From: Myxococcales bacterium
GTDB lineage: Bacteria > Myxococcota_A > Polyangia > Fen-1088
Assembly: GCA_003158455.1 (NCBI GenBank)
Contig: PMJO01000145.1
Location: 319-53,625, forward strand
Reading direction: 5' to 3'
Length of the DNA stretch: 53,307 bases
Shown here: one piece after another, positions 9,170 to 17,061 of the stretch
Layout: every line of letters starts with the position of its first letter
How positions within the stretch are numbered: position 1 is the stretch's first letter
Made by a program: the position numbers and the translations under genes
Notes under the pieces: generated by a model
What the model was told of the DNA's origin: nothing
The model's input: only the letters and a program-made list of their open reading frames with translations
Databases searched by the model: none

Positions 9170-10635
9170 ACGCCCTTCGCTGCCTGCCGACTTGCGGCCA
9201 TCAGTTCGCGGACTGCGAAACGCCCGGCAATCGCAGACGCGACGTGCAGCACGCCCATGCCTATGCCCAGCAGCCCGGGCGCAAGTGCGCTCTGCCCAAC
9301 CAAGAACAGCCCTTCGAGCGGTGGCCGCGACAGCGCGAGGTACTGGAGCCCGTCACGGATGGAGTGCCGCGCGCCATAGGTGTTGCCTTGCGGGGCGCCC
9401 ACCCAATCGCGCATGGTGAGCGGCGTCCATATGTCGATAATCTGAGGCTGGTGAAGGGGACCAAGCGCCTCGGCCACCTCGGCCATGGCTTGCTCTGCCC
9501 GTCGCAGTTTTTCCGCACTGTAGGCAGAACCCCGCTGTCCGGTCTGGGTGTCGTGCCACGCAGCCCAACTGGCGTAGTCACTTTCGGTGAGGACGGTCAG
9601 TCGATTGTAGCCCGGACGTCCCGAAGGGCGTAGTTGCGCGTAGACGCCCTTCACGCTTTGCCTGGGCGTGCCCCTTACCCGGAACACGTTGTGGCCAGGA
9701 GCTGGGTTACGCTTGTCGTCCAGCAGAGCCACCACACCCAAGGTACCTCCGGTTTCTTCGAGCCTGGCGATGCCCTCGCGGTAAACCGCGGGTAGCGCTT
9801 CGGCCGGAAGCATCGCGACCACGGTCTTGGGATGAATGGCCGCAACCACAGTGTCAGCCGCGATTGCAGTACCCGATTGCAGCCTGACACCACACGCGCG
9901 GCGATGGCTCACCTGGACCGCGACCACGGGATCACCGACGAGCAGAGCAACCCCTGCGGCGCGGGCTAGCGCGACCAAGCCGTCGGCCAGATCCGCCCCC
10001 GTGCACCCCAGCTCCCATGCTGACATCAGAAGCGATGCGGTGGCCATCATGAGAAACGAAGCCGGGCAGGCCGACAGGTTCACGCCCAGCAAGAATCCCT
10101 GGAGGGCGAGAATGTCCACCAGGCGGGAAGGAAGCGCCTTTTCCGCCAGGACATCAGCGGCCAGCCTGGTCGCCGGCATGGCCGGCGGTGTGGGAGAACC
10201 GGCGCCGTCGGTGCGCAAGCTGGCCATGGCAGCTCGGCAGACGTCCATGACGAAGGCAACGGCCGCTGGGGTATCACCGAAGCGAGCCCGCAGCGAATCC
10301 TCCAGTTTCTCAGCTGTGTCGGGCAGATCGAATACCTCGCCGTCGTCGAACTGGAAGCGGTCGATGACCCCGCCTTGGCCGAGACGGCGTAGCTTCAGCT
10401 CTGGCCTGATACCGAGCAGGTCGAAAAAGTCTCCCAGCATCTCGCCCGGCGCGGCCGCCCCGAAGTAGTGGACGCCAACCGGACATTCGACACCCTGCCG
10501 GGAGTAGCTGCGGAGACAGCCTCCCGCACGGGGCGCTCCCTCGGCCAGGGTGACCCGGAGCCCAAGCCGCGCCAGCAAGATAGCAGTCGAAAGACCGCCA
10601 AATCCGGCGCCTACCACCACGACGTTGCAGTTCAA
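9166..10635 (-). CDS. CrtI-like FAD-dependent oxidoreductase (phytoene desaturase/retinol saturase type)
   Basis: 489 residues. The N-terminal dinucleotide fold reads VVVVGAGFGGLSTAILLARLG (glycines near 10-15), followed by an acidic FAD-ribose contact and RAGGCLRS. The C-terminal FAD segment FLVGQSALAPGLLGIGMGV is typical of the phytoene desaturase/carotenoid isomerase/retinol saturase group. These enzymes desaturate, saturate or isomerise polyenes, so a polyene or alkenyl chain made by the cluster is the natural substrate. The start is a TTG overlapping the previous stop (TTGA), giving MNCNVVVVG, the usual distance before the glycine motif. It sits between the KS/CLF fusion and the B12 radical SAM gene in one operon. 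Confidence 0.85.
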   Translation of the reverse strand: MNCNVVVVGAGFGGLSTAILLARLGLRVTLAEGAPRAGGCLRSYSRQGVECPVGVHYFGAAAPGEMLGDFFDLLGIRPELKLRRLGQGGVIDRFQFDDGEVFDLPDTAEKLEDSLRARFGDTPAAVAFVMDVCRAAMASLRTDGAGSPTPPAMPATRLAADVLAEKALPSRLVDILALQGFLLGVNLSACPASFLMMATASLLMSAWELGCTGADLADGLVALARAAGVALLVGDPVVAVQVSHRRACGVRLQSGTAIAADTVVAAIHPKTVVAMLPAEALPAVYREGIARLEETGGTLGVVALLDDKRNPAPGHNVFRVRGTPRQSVKGVYAQLRPSGRPGYNRLTVLTESDYASWAAWHDTQTGQRGSAYSAEKLRRAEQAMAEVAEALGPLHQPQIIDIWTPLTMRDWVGAPQGNTYGARHSIRDGLQYLALSRPPLEGLFLVGQSALAPGLLGIGMGVLHVASAIAGRFAVRELMAASRQAAKGV

Positions 10636-12821
10636 GCGAACACCTCCACGGCGGTGGCGTGCGCGCCCAACAGCAGGAGCAGCAAGCGTCGGTGACGCAG
10701 CGAGATGCCGTCCGGCCCGAAGGGAAGCACGCCTTCGACCACAGCGCGGGCCGCGAGCGCGGTGGCCGTCGCACTCACGCTCGCGTGCTGGCCAAGCCGA
10801 TCGCGGTATGTCAGCAAGGGACAGGAAGGCAGCATTTCCGTCAGTCGCAGAAGCTCCGCATCGGCGTCAGCGCCGATGGCCGCGGGAACACTCACCCCGA
10901 CGGCGTCATAGCAGTCCAGCGGTGCCTGGGCGGCAAGATGGGCGCAAAGCGCAACCGCGGCTCCCTGGACGCTGCCATCACCGTTGCCGTTCTCGCCTAG
11001 CCAGCGCACGCGTGCGCCTGGCGCACCATCGTCGGCAACCAGGACCAACGCGGCACCCCCGTCAGACGCGAGTGGGCCGGTGGCAGCCGCGGGGTCGAAG
11101 AGCGGAGATAAGCGGGCCTCGTGGGCTTCGGCGGCCATGACCAGCGCACTGGGCGCGCCGCTTGTCATGGCAAGCGAAACGCAAAGCAGGGTCTGCTCGA
11201 ACGAGCGATCTCCCGAGGAGAACGTCCAGTTTGGTGCTTGGGCGCCGAGCAGGAGAGCCACTTGTCCCGCGGGGGCGTTGTGAACTGAACCGATGAAGTC
11301 CATCGGGCTGGAGAACTGGTCCCCGGTCTCGAACAGCTTGCGCAAGAAATCTTGCGTCTCCGCCAGCGGTCCCCACGCCGTCCCGGCGGCAAGCAGATCA
11401 GGTGGTGAGGTCCTGCCGCTCGCGCGCGAGGCAGTCTGAGCCAGGGCGAGCATGAGGCGCGGCAGACGCCGGAGGCGGCGAATGAATGCGGTTGGGGCGG
11501 CCTTGCTGAAGGCAGCCTCGGGCACGAACCCTGCGACACTTTGTCCGGCAAGCAGGGCTTTCCAGGTTTCGGCAAGATCGCCACTCGCGGTGAGGCAGGC
11601 AGCCCCGGCCACCCGCAGGGGCGGCAACCGCGCCGCCGGTGGGTGCGACGTCCCGACCTCAATTGCGGCTGGGGCAGTGGGTGCTTCGCCCAGAACCAGG
11701 CAGGCATTGTTGCCGCCGAACCCGAAGGAACTCGAAAGCACCCTGCCAACCCGCGCACGCGTGGGGTCGCGCACCGGATGAAGTTCCAGCTTCTCGTCGA
11801 CAGCCTGTAGCCCGGTATTCGCCGGTAGCAGACCGTCGCTGATTGCGATGCCACAGATCACCGCTTCGATGGCGCCTGCGGCTGCCAGGGCATGTCCGGT
11901 CAGTCCCTTGGTGGAGGACAAGGCGGGCAGCGAGCTGCCGAAGACCTGCCTCATCGCACGGGCTTCGGCCGCATCGTTGTCCACGGTTCCGGTCCCGTGC
12001 AGATTCACGTAGTCGATGACCGATGGATCGACGCCCGCGTCCTGCAAAGCGCGACGCATGGCCAACCCGGCGCCGGTTCCCTCGGGATGGGGGCTGGTGG
12101 CATGGTAGGCGTCACAACTCATGCCCGTACCCAGAACCTCAGCGACGATCGCACGTTGGTTCGGGGCGGATTCGAGTAGGAGGAATCCGGCGCCCTCCCC
12201 CACCGTCATGCCCGCGCGTTGGATATCGAGCGGCGCTGAGCCCTGGGGGGCAACCAACTGTAGCTGGCGGAATCCATGGAAGGTGAGGCGGCAAATGCAG
12301 TCCGCTGCCCCGGCGAGCACCCGGCGAGCGAGCCCTGATCGGAGAAGCGCGGTTGCCACAGACATCGCAACCGCTGCACTCGAACATGCGGTCGATACGG
12401 TAACAACTGGCCCACGAACCCCCAGCGAAACTGCCAGGTGCTCTGCCACCGTGTGCAGGCCGTGAAACCGGTAGGCGCCGGGCGCGGTGCATCCGGCCTG
12501 CAAGGCGAACTCGGTGGTCAAGATGCCACCGGTCGTGGTGCCGAGCACAATGGCGTCCGGGGCCGGGCCGACTCCCAGGGCCTCCCGGGCAGCCTGCAAG
12601 GCCAGACGGTGGGTTCGCGGCAAGGCATCGGGCGGGGCGACGTCGAAGCCGGAAACCTGCGCTACCGGCAAGCCCGCGCTTTCGCCCGCGGTGGGAAAAA
12701 CCGTGGGCAACTGAAATGAGCGCTTGGGCTCGCGCAGAAGTCTGCGCAGCTCGGCGACGCTGCCCGCACCGGCGCAGATGACGCCCATTCCCGTAACGAA
12801 AACCCGGGGCCGTGGAATCAT
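10632..12821 (-). CDS. Ketosynthase fused to a chain-length-factor-like domain
   Basis: 729 residues, two KS-fold regions in one chain. Residues 1-380 are a full FabF-type ketosynthase with Cys146 (TACSSA), His275 (HGTGT), Lys305 and His310 (KGLTGHALAAAG). Residues about 400-729 match the shorter KS-like domain (Ketoacyl-synt_2 type): the SVHNAPAGQ segment (512-520) is a hallmark, and no active-site Cys is seen where one would be needed (TFSSGDRSFEQ). In aryl polyene pathways a KS and such a partner are separate proteins (ApeO and ApeC) that work as a heterodimer; here they are covalently joined. It would extend the chain on the ACPs. Its ATG overlaps the ACP stop (ATGA). Confidence 0.85.
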   Translation of the reverse strand: MIPRPRVFVTGMGVICAGAGSVAELRRLLREPKRSFQLPTVFPTAGESAGLPVAQVSGFDVAPPDALPRTHRLALQAAREALGVGPAPDAIVLGTTTGGILTTEFALQAGCTAPGAYRFHGLHTVAEHLAVSLGVRGPVVTVSTACSSAAVAMSVATALLRSGLARRVLAGAADCICRLTFHGFRQLQLVAPQGSAPLDIQRAGMTVGEGAGFLLLESAPNQRAIVAEVLGTGMSCDAYHATSPHPEGTGAGLAMRRALQDAGVDPSVIDYVNLHGTGTVDNDAAEARAMRQVFGSSLPALSSTKGLTGHALAAAGAIEAVICGIAISDGLLPANTGLQAVDEKLELHPVRDPTRARVGRVLSSSFGFGGNNACLVLGEAPTAPAAIEVGTSHPPAARLPPLRVAGAACLTASGDLAETWKALLAGQSVAGFVPEAAFSKAAPTAFIRRLRRLPRLMLALAQTASRASGRTSPPDLLAAGTAWGPLAETQDFLRKLFETGDQFSSPMDFIGSVHNAPAGQVALLLGAQAPNWTFSSGDRSFEQTLLCVSLAMTSGAPSALVMAAEAHEARLSPLFDPAAATGPLASDGGAALVLVADDGAPGARVRWLGENGNGDGSVQGAAVALCAHLAAQAPLDCYDAVGVSVPAAIGADADAELLRLTEMLPSCPLLTYRDRLGQHASVSATATALAARAVVEGVLPFGPDGISLRHRRLLLLLLGAHATAVEVFA

Positions 12822-13093
12822 GGAGACGGGGCGGACCGACGCTGGCGAATGTATGCGGCGAGCGCGATGAGAGAAGCGAAGGCCTCAACCCCGGCGGCTC
12901 GGGTGTCGATCTTGACGCCGTAGTCCTTCTCGATCATGACGACCAGTTCAAGCGTGTCGATGGAATCGATGCCTAGCCCCGCGCCGATGAGCGGAGCCGC
13001 CGGGTCAACCAGATCCGCCGTCGTGTCGAGGCCAAGGGTTTCGACAAGCTTGTGGGCAAGCTCAACCACCAGGGAATCGGTTTGTTCAGTCAC
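12818..13093 (-). CDS. Acyl carrier protein
   Basis: 91 residues. The phosphopantetheine attachment site is Ser44 in GLGIDSIDTLEL, with the expected acidic helix II. The GTG start at 13093 is supported by AGGAG five bases upstream. Helix I is acidic and Leu-rich as in FabF-partner ACPs. It is translationally coupled to the KS/CLF fusion downstream, so that enzyme is its likely partner. The upstream ketosynthase gene ends 92 bases before it. It is one of two ACPs in the operon; the other (16887) is only about as similar as generic ACPs are, suggesting separate roles such as starter versus extender carriage. Confidence 0.9.
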   Translation of the reverse strand: MTEQTDSLVVELAHKLVETLGLDTTADLVDPAAPLIGAGLGIDSIDTLELVVMIEKDYGVKIDTRAAGVEAFASLIALAAYIRQRRSAPSP

Positions 13094-13185
13094 CGTGGCT
13101 CCTACTGCATTTGGGGGTTGGGGAAAGGCAAGGACAGGCGGACTATTGCTATCATCAAGGCTTCGGTGCGGGTCGCTTCTTCAGC

Positions 13186-14445
13186 TCACAACAAGCGACG
13201 GAAAATCAGACAGGTATTCGTGCCACCGAACCCAAAGGCGTTCTTGAGCACGTACTCCTGGTCATGGTGCGGACGCGTGGTGGTCACGATGTCGAGGTCA
13301 ATCTCGGGATCGTGGCTCAAGTTGATAGTGGGCAGCAGCAGACCATTCTGCATTCCCTCAAGTGCGAGCATCGATTCAATCACGCTGGCCGCGCCCATGG
13401 CGTGCCCGAGCTGCGACTTGTTGGCGCTGACCGGGGGCACATGGTCGGGAAACACATCGTGAAGCGCCTCGGCCTCGACCTTGTCACCCAGACGGGTGGA
13501 GGACGCGTGCGCATTCACCGCCGCGATCGCGCTCGGGCGGAGGCCAGATGTGGCAATCGCATCAGCCATGCACGCGGCGATGGTAGGGCGGGAAGGTGCA
13601 ACCGGATGGTGCGCATCGGAGGTCAAGGACCAGCCGCAAAGTTGGCAAGTGGGATGGAGCCCATGCGCCTTGGCAAAGTCGGCGGTGGCCATCACCACGC
13701 AGCCGGCGCCTTCGGAAACCACAAAACCGCGTCGGTCGACTGAGAAGGGCCGGCTGGCCCGTTCCGGGTAGCTGGCGTCTTCCACGCTCTTCGGCTTGAA
13801 AGCCCCGTTCATCGTGGAAAATCCCGCCACAATGGACTCGATCAAAGGAAAATCCACCGCGCCCGCAATCACCAGGTCAGCCCGACCTGCATCCATCAAC
13901 ATGGCCCCCATCGCCATGGAGGTGCTGCCGGTGGCACAGGCGGTGACCGTGGTGATACATGGACCAGTGGCCCCGGTCAGAATACCGATCTTTCCCGCGA
14001 TCATGTTCACGCATGAGTTCGGGTTCATGTAGGGCAGGGGAAGGGCTCCGGTAGCGACCAGCGCGCGATCAGCCTCCACCAAGGCATCGAGGCCCCCGAT
14101 CGCGGTGCTGAAGGTCACCGCCACGCGCGGCGCCAGGTCGGCAGTGATGGTGACTCCGGACTTTGCCAATGCCCGGTGCACCACCAGCATGCTGTAGCGA
14201 AATACCGGCGACTTCCAGTGCGCCATTTCGCGCGGGCGCAAGCACGGTGGGCACGGGTCGATGGCATCAGGATCGAGGTTGACTTGCCCGGCGATGCGGA
14301 CCGGGAAATCCGGCCGCAAAGGAAAACGGGTAAGCGGGCCGATGCCGCTCTCGCCCCGGACCGCCCGTTGCCAGGCCTCCGACCAGTTGAGTCCCAGGCA
14401 GGAAACACCGTCCCATCCAAGCAGCACCGGTCGCGACTGGGTCAT
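13186..14445 (-). CDS. Beta-ketoacyl-ACP synthase (FabF-like)
   Basis: 419 residues, a single KS with Cys170 (TACATGS), His313 in NAHASSTRLGD, and Lys343/His348 in KSQLGHAMGAAS, so the catalytic set is complete. The His motif reads HASST rather than the common HGT[GS]T. It probably extends or primes the chain carried by the two ACPs. It lies 13 bases after the radical SAM gene at 14459 and before the ACP gene, in the same operon. With the KS/CLF fusion and the KS at 26360 the cluster has three active ketosynthases, which suggests different chain lengths or starter units are handled separately. Confidence 0.9.
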   Translation of the reverse strand: MTQSRPVLLGWDGVSCLGLNWSEAWQRAVRGESGIGPLTRFPLRPDFPVRIAGQVNLDPDAIDPCPPCLRPREMAHWKSPVFRYSMLVVHRALAKSGVTITADLAPRVAVTFSTAIGGLDALVEADRALVATGALPLPYMNPNSCVNMIAGKIGILTGATGPCITTVTACATGSTSMAMGAMLMDAGRADLVIAGAVDFPLIESIVAGFSTMNGAFKPKSVEDASYPERASRPFSVDRRGFVVSEGAGCVVMATADFAKAHGLHPTCQLCGWSLTSDAHHPVAPSRPTIAACMADAIATSGLRPSAIAAVNAHASSTRLGDKVEAEALHDVFPDHVPPVSANKSQLGHAMGAASVIESMLALEGMQNGLLLPTINLSHDPEIDLDIVTTTRPHHDQEYVLKNAFGFGGTNTCLIFRRLL

Positions 14446-14458
14446 GGCCGGCTTTCGG

Positions 14459-15454
14459 CTACCAGGGGATGAAGCGATACAGTTTGGCGAACATCTCGTA
14501 GACCTCGATCCAGTTCTCCAGATCTTGGGTCGTGCGCATATGCGCCCGCTTGTTCACCATGATCCAGCTCATGTGGGCCGCACCGTCCTTGCACGTGCTG
14601 CAATCCCGGGTGGCGGAGGTGCAACAGCGGTGGGTCGTCTTGAGGTTGGCCGACCAGCGGATGAAACGAATCAGACGACGCGGTTGCGGTACCCGGGTGT
14701 CGTGGGTTTCCGACACCGAAGGACATTCCTGCCAACCGAAAGGCCGCCCCAGCATCGTCCCGGTGGTCAGCACCTGGTGGTAGTAGCGCGAAGAAATCAC
14801 AGTTTCCGGGTAGCGATCGAGCAGCTCGTCCATCTCGCTCCGCAGTTCCGCTAGCTGCTCTGGCTTCCAGGCAAAACCCTCGGCGCCCTCGTCGTTGGAC
14901 AGAAGTTGAAAGTGAACCTTGACCCCGATGTCGCGGATGCGCCGGACCATCGTTTCGACCCGCCCCACCTGCTGCGAGGTGATGGTGTACAGATAGTAGG
15001 TGTAGGCATCCCCCGCGTAGTTCTTCGACGAAATCGCAAATGTGTCCCGCCCGCGCAAAGCCTTTTCCGTCTCCGCGTCCCCCCACAGCGATATTCCCAC
15101 CATCATCTTGGGAAAGCGATCGCGCGGCACCTTGACCAAGCCGTTGCTCGCGCAAAAGGTCGGCAAGCGTTTGAAGAACGCCTCGACCCGATCCATGTGC
15201 AGGGTGGGCTCGCCCCCAATCAGAATGGCGAGGTTCACCCCGCGTTGCATCTCGGCGTCAATGAAAGCTTCCCAGTCGTGCACGTCTTTCGCTTCGCCGG
15301 TCAGGTGCTCGTCCGAGGAGAAGAAGAAGCATCCCTGGCAGCGCAGGTTGCACGCGTTGGTCACGTCGTAGATCGAACTGCGGATATTCAGATTGCAGAT
15401 CTTCTCGTAGCGTTGGTACCAAGCGTCGTCGAGCAGGGAGCGAACCGTGATCAT
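14459..15454 (-). CDS. Radical SAM enzyme with C-terminal cysteine cluster (paralogue 1)
   Basis: 331 residues from the ATG at 15454, which overlaps the previous stop (ATGA) and gives MITVRSLLDD; longer upstream readings run into the neighbour. The cluster-binding motif is CNLRCQGC (Cys35, Cys39, Cys42), then GGEPTLH for SAM binding. A C-terminal set of Cys (244, 277, 278, 285, 288; CCTS..CSTC) could bind an auxiliary iron-sulfur cluster as in SPASM-type enzymes, though the spacing is not standard. It is clearly related to the gene just upstream: same motif, NGLV, ISLWG versus ISVWG, and a late CC...C..C set. The substrate is unknown; an ACP-bound chain is plausible. Confidence 0.85.
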   Translation of the reverse strand: MITVRSLLDDAWYQRYEKICNLNIRSSIYDVTNACNLRCQGCFFFSSDEHLTGEAKDVHDWEAFIDAEMQRGVNLAILIGGEPTLHMDRVEAFFKRLPTFCASNGLVKVPRDRFPKMMVGISLWGDAETEKALRGRDTFAISSKNYAGDAYTYYLYTITSQQVGRVETMVRRIRDIGVKVHFQLLSNDEGAEGFAWKPEQLAELRSEMDELLDRYPETVISSRYYHQVLTTGTMLGRPFGWQECPSVSETHDTRVPQPRRLIRFIRWSANLKTTHRCCTSATRDCSTCKDGAAHMSWIMVNKRAHMRTTQDLENWIEVYEMFAKLYRFIPW

Positions 15455-16587
15455 CGAGCGGTTCCCGCGGCACGCCCATCGCCCTTGCCCTGCCCCATCG
15501 CTAGGCTGGGCGAGACCGGCGTGGCGCATAAGTTGTCGCCCTTGGCGTAGCCCGGAACCCAAACCGCAAGGTAGGTATCCACGTAGTCAAGCCACGCTCG
15601 GAATTGCTCCGGGCTGGAAATGTGACGGTTCATCCGCGCGGTCACAATGGCGCTTCCCGCGGCATAGTGCCGGCAATCGGCGCAATCAGTGTCGGGCACA
15701 CAACAAGCGGCCTCGCGTACCCAGGTCAGGTCGGAACGGTACTGGCGAAATGACCGCCCCAGACCAAACTGCCCCGGGTTCTGTCGCGGGTATGAACACG
15801 AGAACAGCAAGTGCAGCGAGTTTTCGTCGGTGTGCACGGCTGCACTGTAGGGCGAAAACACGACCTGCTCGGGAAACTCGCGCAGCAGATCCAGCATGGT
15901 CTGCCGGGTTTGCAACAGCGATGCCGGCGTGTGCGACAGCGGGCCCGAGTAGCCAGTGGTGGCCGAGAATACGCTGAAGGTCACGCGACACCCTTTGCTC
16001 GCCAGTTCCTGCACCACCGCGCGCGATTCAGCGACGTTCTCCCGGGTGAATGTGTAGACGAAAACCGCGCGGGCATCGTTGGCGTAGTTCTCCATCTGCC
16101 GTCCCAGCATCCGCTTGGCCTGCCGGGTTCGTTGCGAAGTCGCGTCGTTGCCCCACACCGATATGTGAATTCGGTAGCCCACCGAAGGCGGAATCCGTAC
16201 CAGCCCATTGGTCGCGATGGCTCCCAGGGGAATCTCCCGGTAACAGACCTCAAGCAACTCGGGAACCAGCGCTGGTTCCGCCCCGGCAAGCACGACGAAA
16301 GTTATGCCGCGCTCCTTTTCCGCACGCATCAGGGCGCGCCAGGCTTCCGGATCGACAACATCCCGCGCATTCTGCTTGTCGCCCTCATAGTAGTAGCAGC
16401 CGTGGCAACGGATGTTGCACCGGCGGGTCATGTCGTAGGTCGACTCGCGCAGAAAGAAATAGCCCCGCACTTTGGCAAAACGGGCAGCGATATCCGGACT
16501 CTTGATAATGTCCGAGAAGCTCCACCCGCCGGGCGCTGCTGCTGGGGAAAGCTTCGCGGTAACTGGGGCGTGAACGACTAGGTCCAT
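15451..16587 (-). CDS. Radical SAM enzyme with C-terminal cysteine cluster (paralogue 2)
   Basis: About 378 residues. I place the start at ATG 16587; an in-frame GTG at 16602 would add five residues and neither has a strong ribosome site. The motif is CNIRCHGC (Cys57, Cys61, Cys64), followed by LAGAEPALVPE, where the usual GGEP reads GAEP. NGLVRIP and HISVWG match paralogue 1. A late Cys set (FSCSY, CCVPDTDCADC) suggests a second iron-sulfur cluster. The C-terminal 25 residues are Gly/Ala-rich and probably disordered. It follows the ACP gene after about 30 bases and overlaps the next radical SAM gene, so the two are produced together, possibly acting as a pair. Confidence 0.85.
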   Translation of the reverse strand: MDLVVHAPVTAKLSPAAAPGGWSFSDIIKSPDIAARFAKVRGYFFLRESTYDMTRRCNIRCHGCYYYEGDKQNARDVVDPEAWRALMRAEKERGITFVVLAGAEPALVPELLEVCYREIPLGAIATNGLVRIPPSVGYRIHISVWGNDATSQRTRQAKRMLGRQMENYANDARAVFVYTFTRENVAESRAVVQELASKGCRVTFSVFSATTGYSGPLSHTPASLLQTRQTMLDLLREFPEQVVFSPYSAAVHTDENSLHLLFSCSYPRQNPGQFGLGRSFRQYRSDLTWVREAACCVPDTDCADCRHYAAGSAIVTARMNRHISSPEQFRAWLDYVDTYLAVWVPGYAKGDNLCATPVSPSLAMGQGKGDGRAAGTAR

Positions 16588-16617
16588 GTCCGTCTCTACC
16601 ACCCCTTGCGAATTGTG

Positions 16618-16887
16618 CTAGCCGGCGGCACCCTGAAGCTGCTTGACCTGCGCAGCGATAGCGCGAACCGTGGTCAGCGACGGGTAGCTGTCCTCATCGA
16701 ACTTCACCTTGTATTCGCCCTGCAGCACCAGAACCACGGTGGTCAGGTCCATGCTGTCGATGCCAAGCTCTTTGACCAGGTCGGTCGTCACGTCGAAGGT
16801 GTCCGGCGTGACATTTTCGAGCTTGAGCTCCTGAATCAAAATCTCAGCGATACGTCGTTCCATCGAGCCATTCTGCGTCTGGGACAT
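16618..16887 (-). CDS. Acyl carrier protein (first gene of the leftward operon)
   Basis: 89 residues with the attachment Ser45 in LGIDSMDLTT and an acidic helix II/III (GEYKVKFDEDSYPS). It is the 5'-most gene of the ten-gene operon running to 6287, next to the paired radical SAM genes, so it may present the substrate to them. ATG 16887 has no clear ribosome site in the short upstream run (GGGCGAACCTAG), so a short leader or leaderless start is possible. The family shuttles acyl chains as phosphopantetheine thioesters; no holo-ACP synthase is visible nearby, so activation must come from elsewhere. Confidence 0.9.
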   Translation of the reverse strand: MSQTQNGSMERRIAEILIQELKLENVTPDTFDVTTDLVKELGIDSMDLTTVVLVLQGEYKVKFDEDSYPSLTTVRAIAAQVKQLQGAAG

Positions 16888-16921
16888 CTAGGTTCGCCCA
16901 CATTGTATAGGCTGCCTCGCC

Positions 16922-16950
16922 CTTTAACATGCTTTTTCATGGACCGTCAA
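16922..16950 (-). promoter_or_regulatory. Weak candidate promoter for the leftward biosynthetic operon
   Basis: Read leftwards, TTGACG (950-945) is followed after 17 bases by TTAAAG (927-922). The -35 fits well, the -10 poorly (3 of 6). A better -10-like TATACAAT lies at 16909-16902 but has no -35 at the right distance. The 174 bases between this operon and the lipoprotein gene are the only place a promoter for the operon can sit unless transcription reads through from the lipoprotein gene. Confidence 0.25.
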
Positions 16951-17061
16951 GCGCGCCCCCCGCACGTAGTCCCGCGGCAAACCCAGCGATACCGCGATGG
17001 ACGGCCGCGCAAAGATGGTTCGCAGCTGGGCTAGGTCGCTTCCCGGTTTTCCGCCCCGCGC

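Noticed and set aside
7559-9379. A long plus-strand frame (about 606 codons) opposite the B12 radical SAM gene
   Set aside because: It is antisense to a gene with clear motifs and overlapping operon junctions; its translation has no recognisable family.
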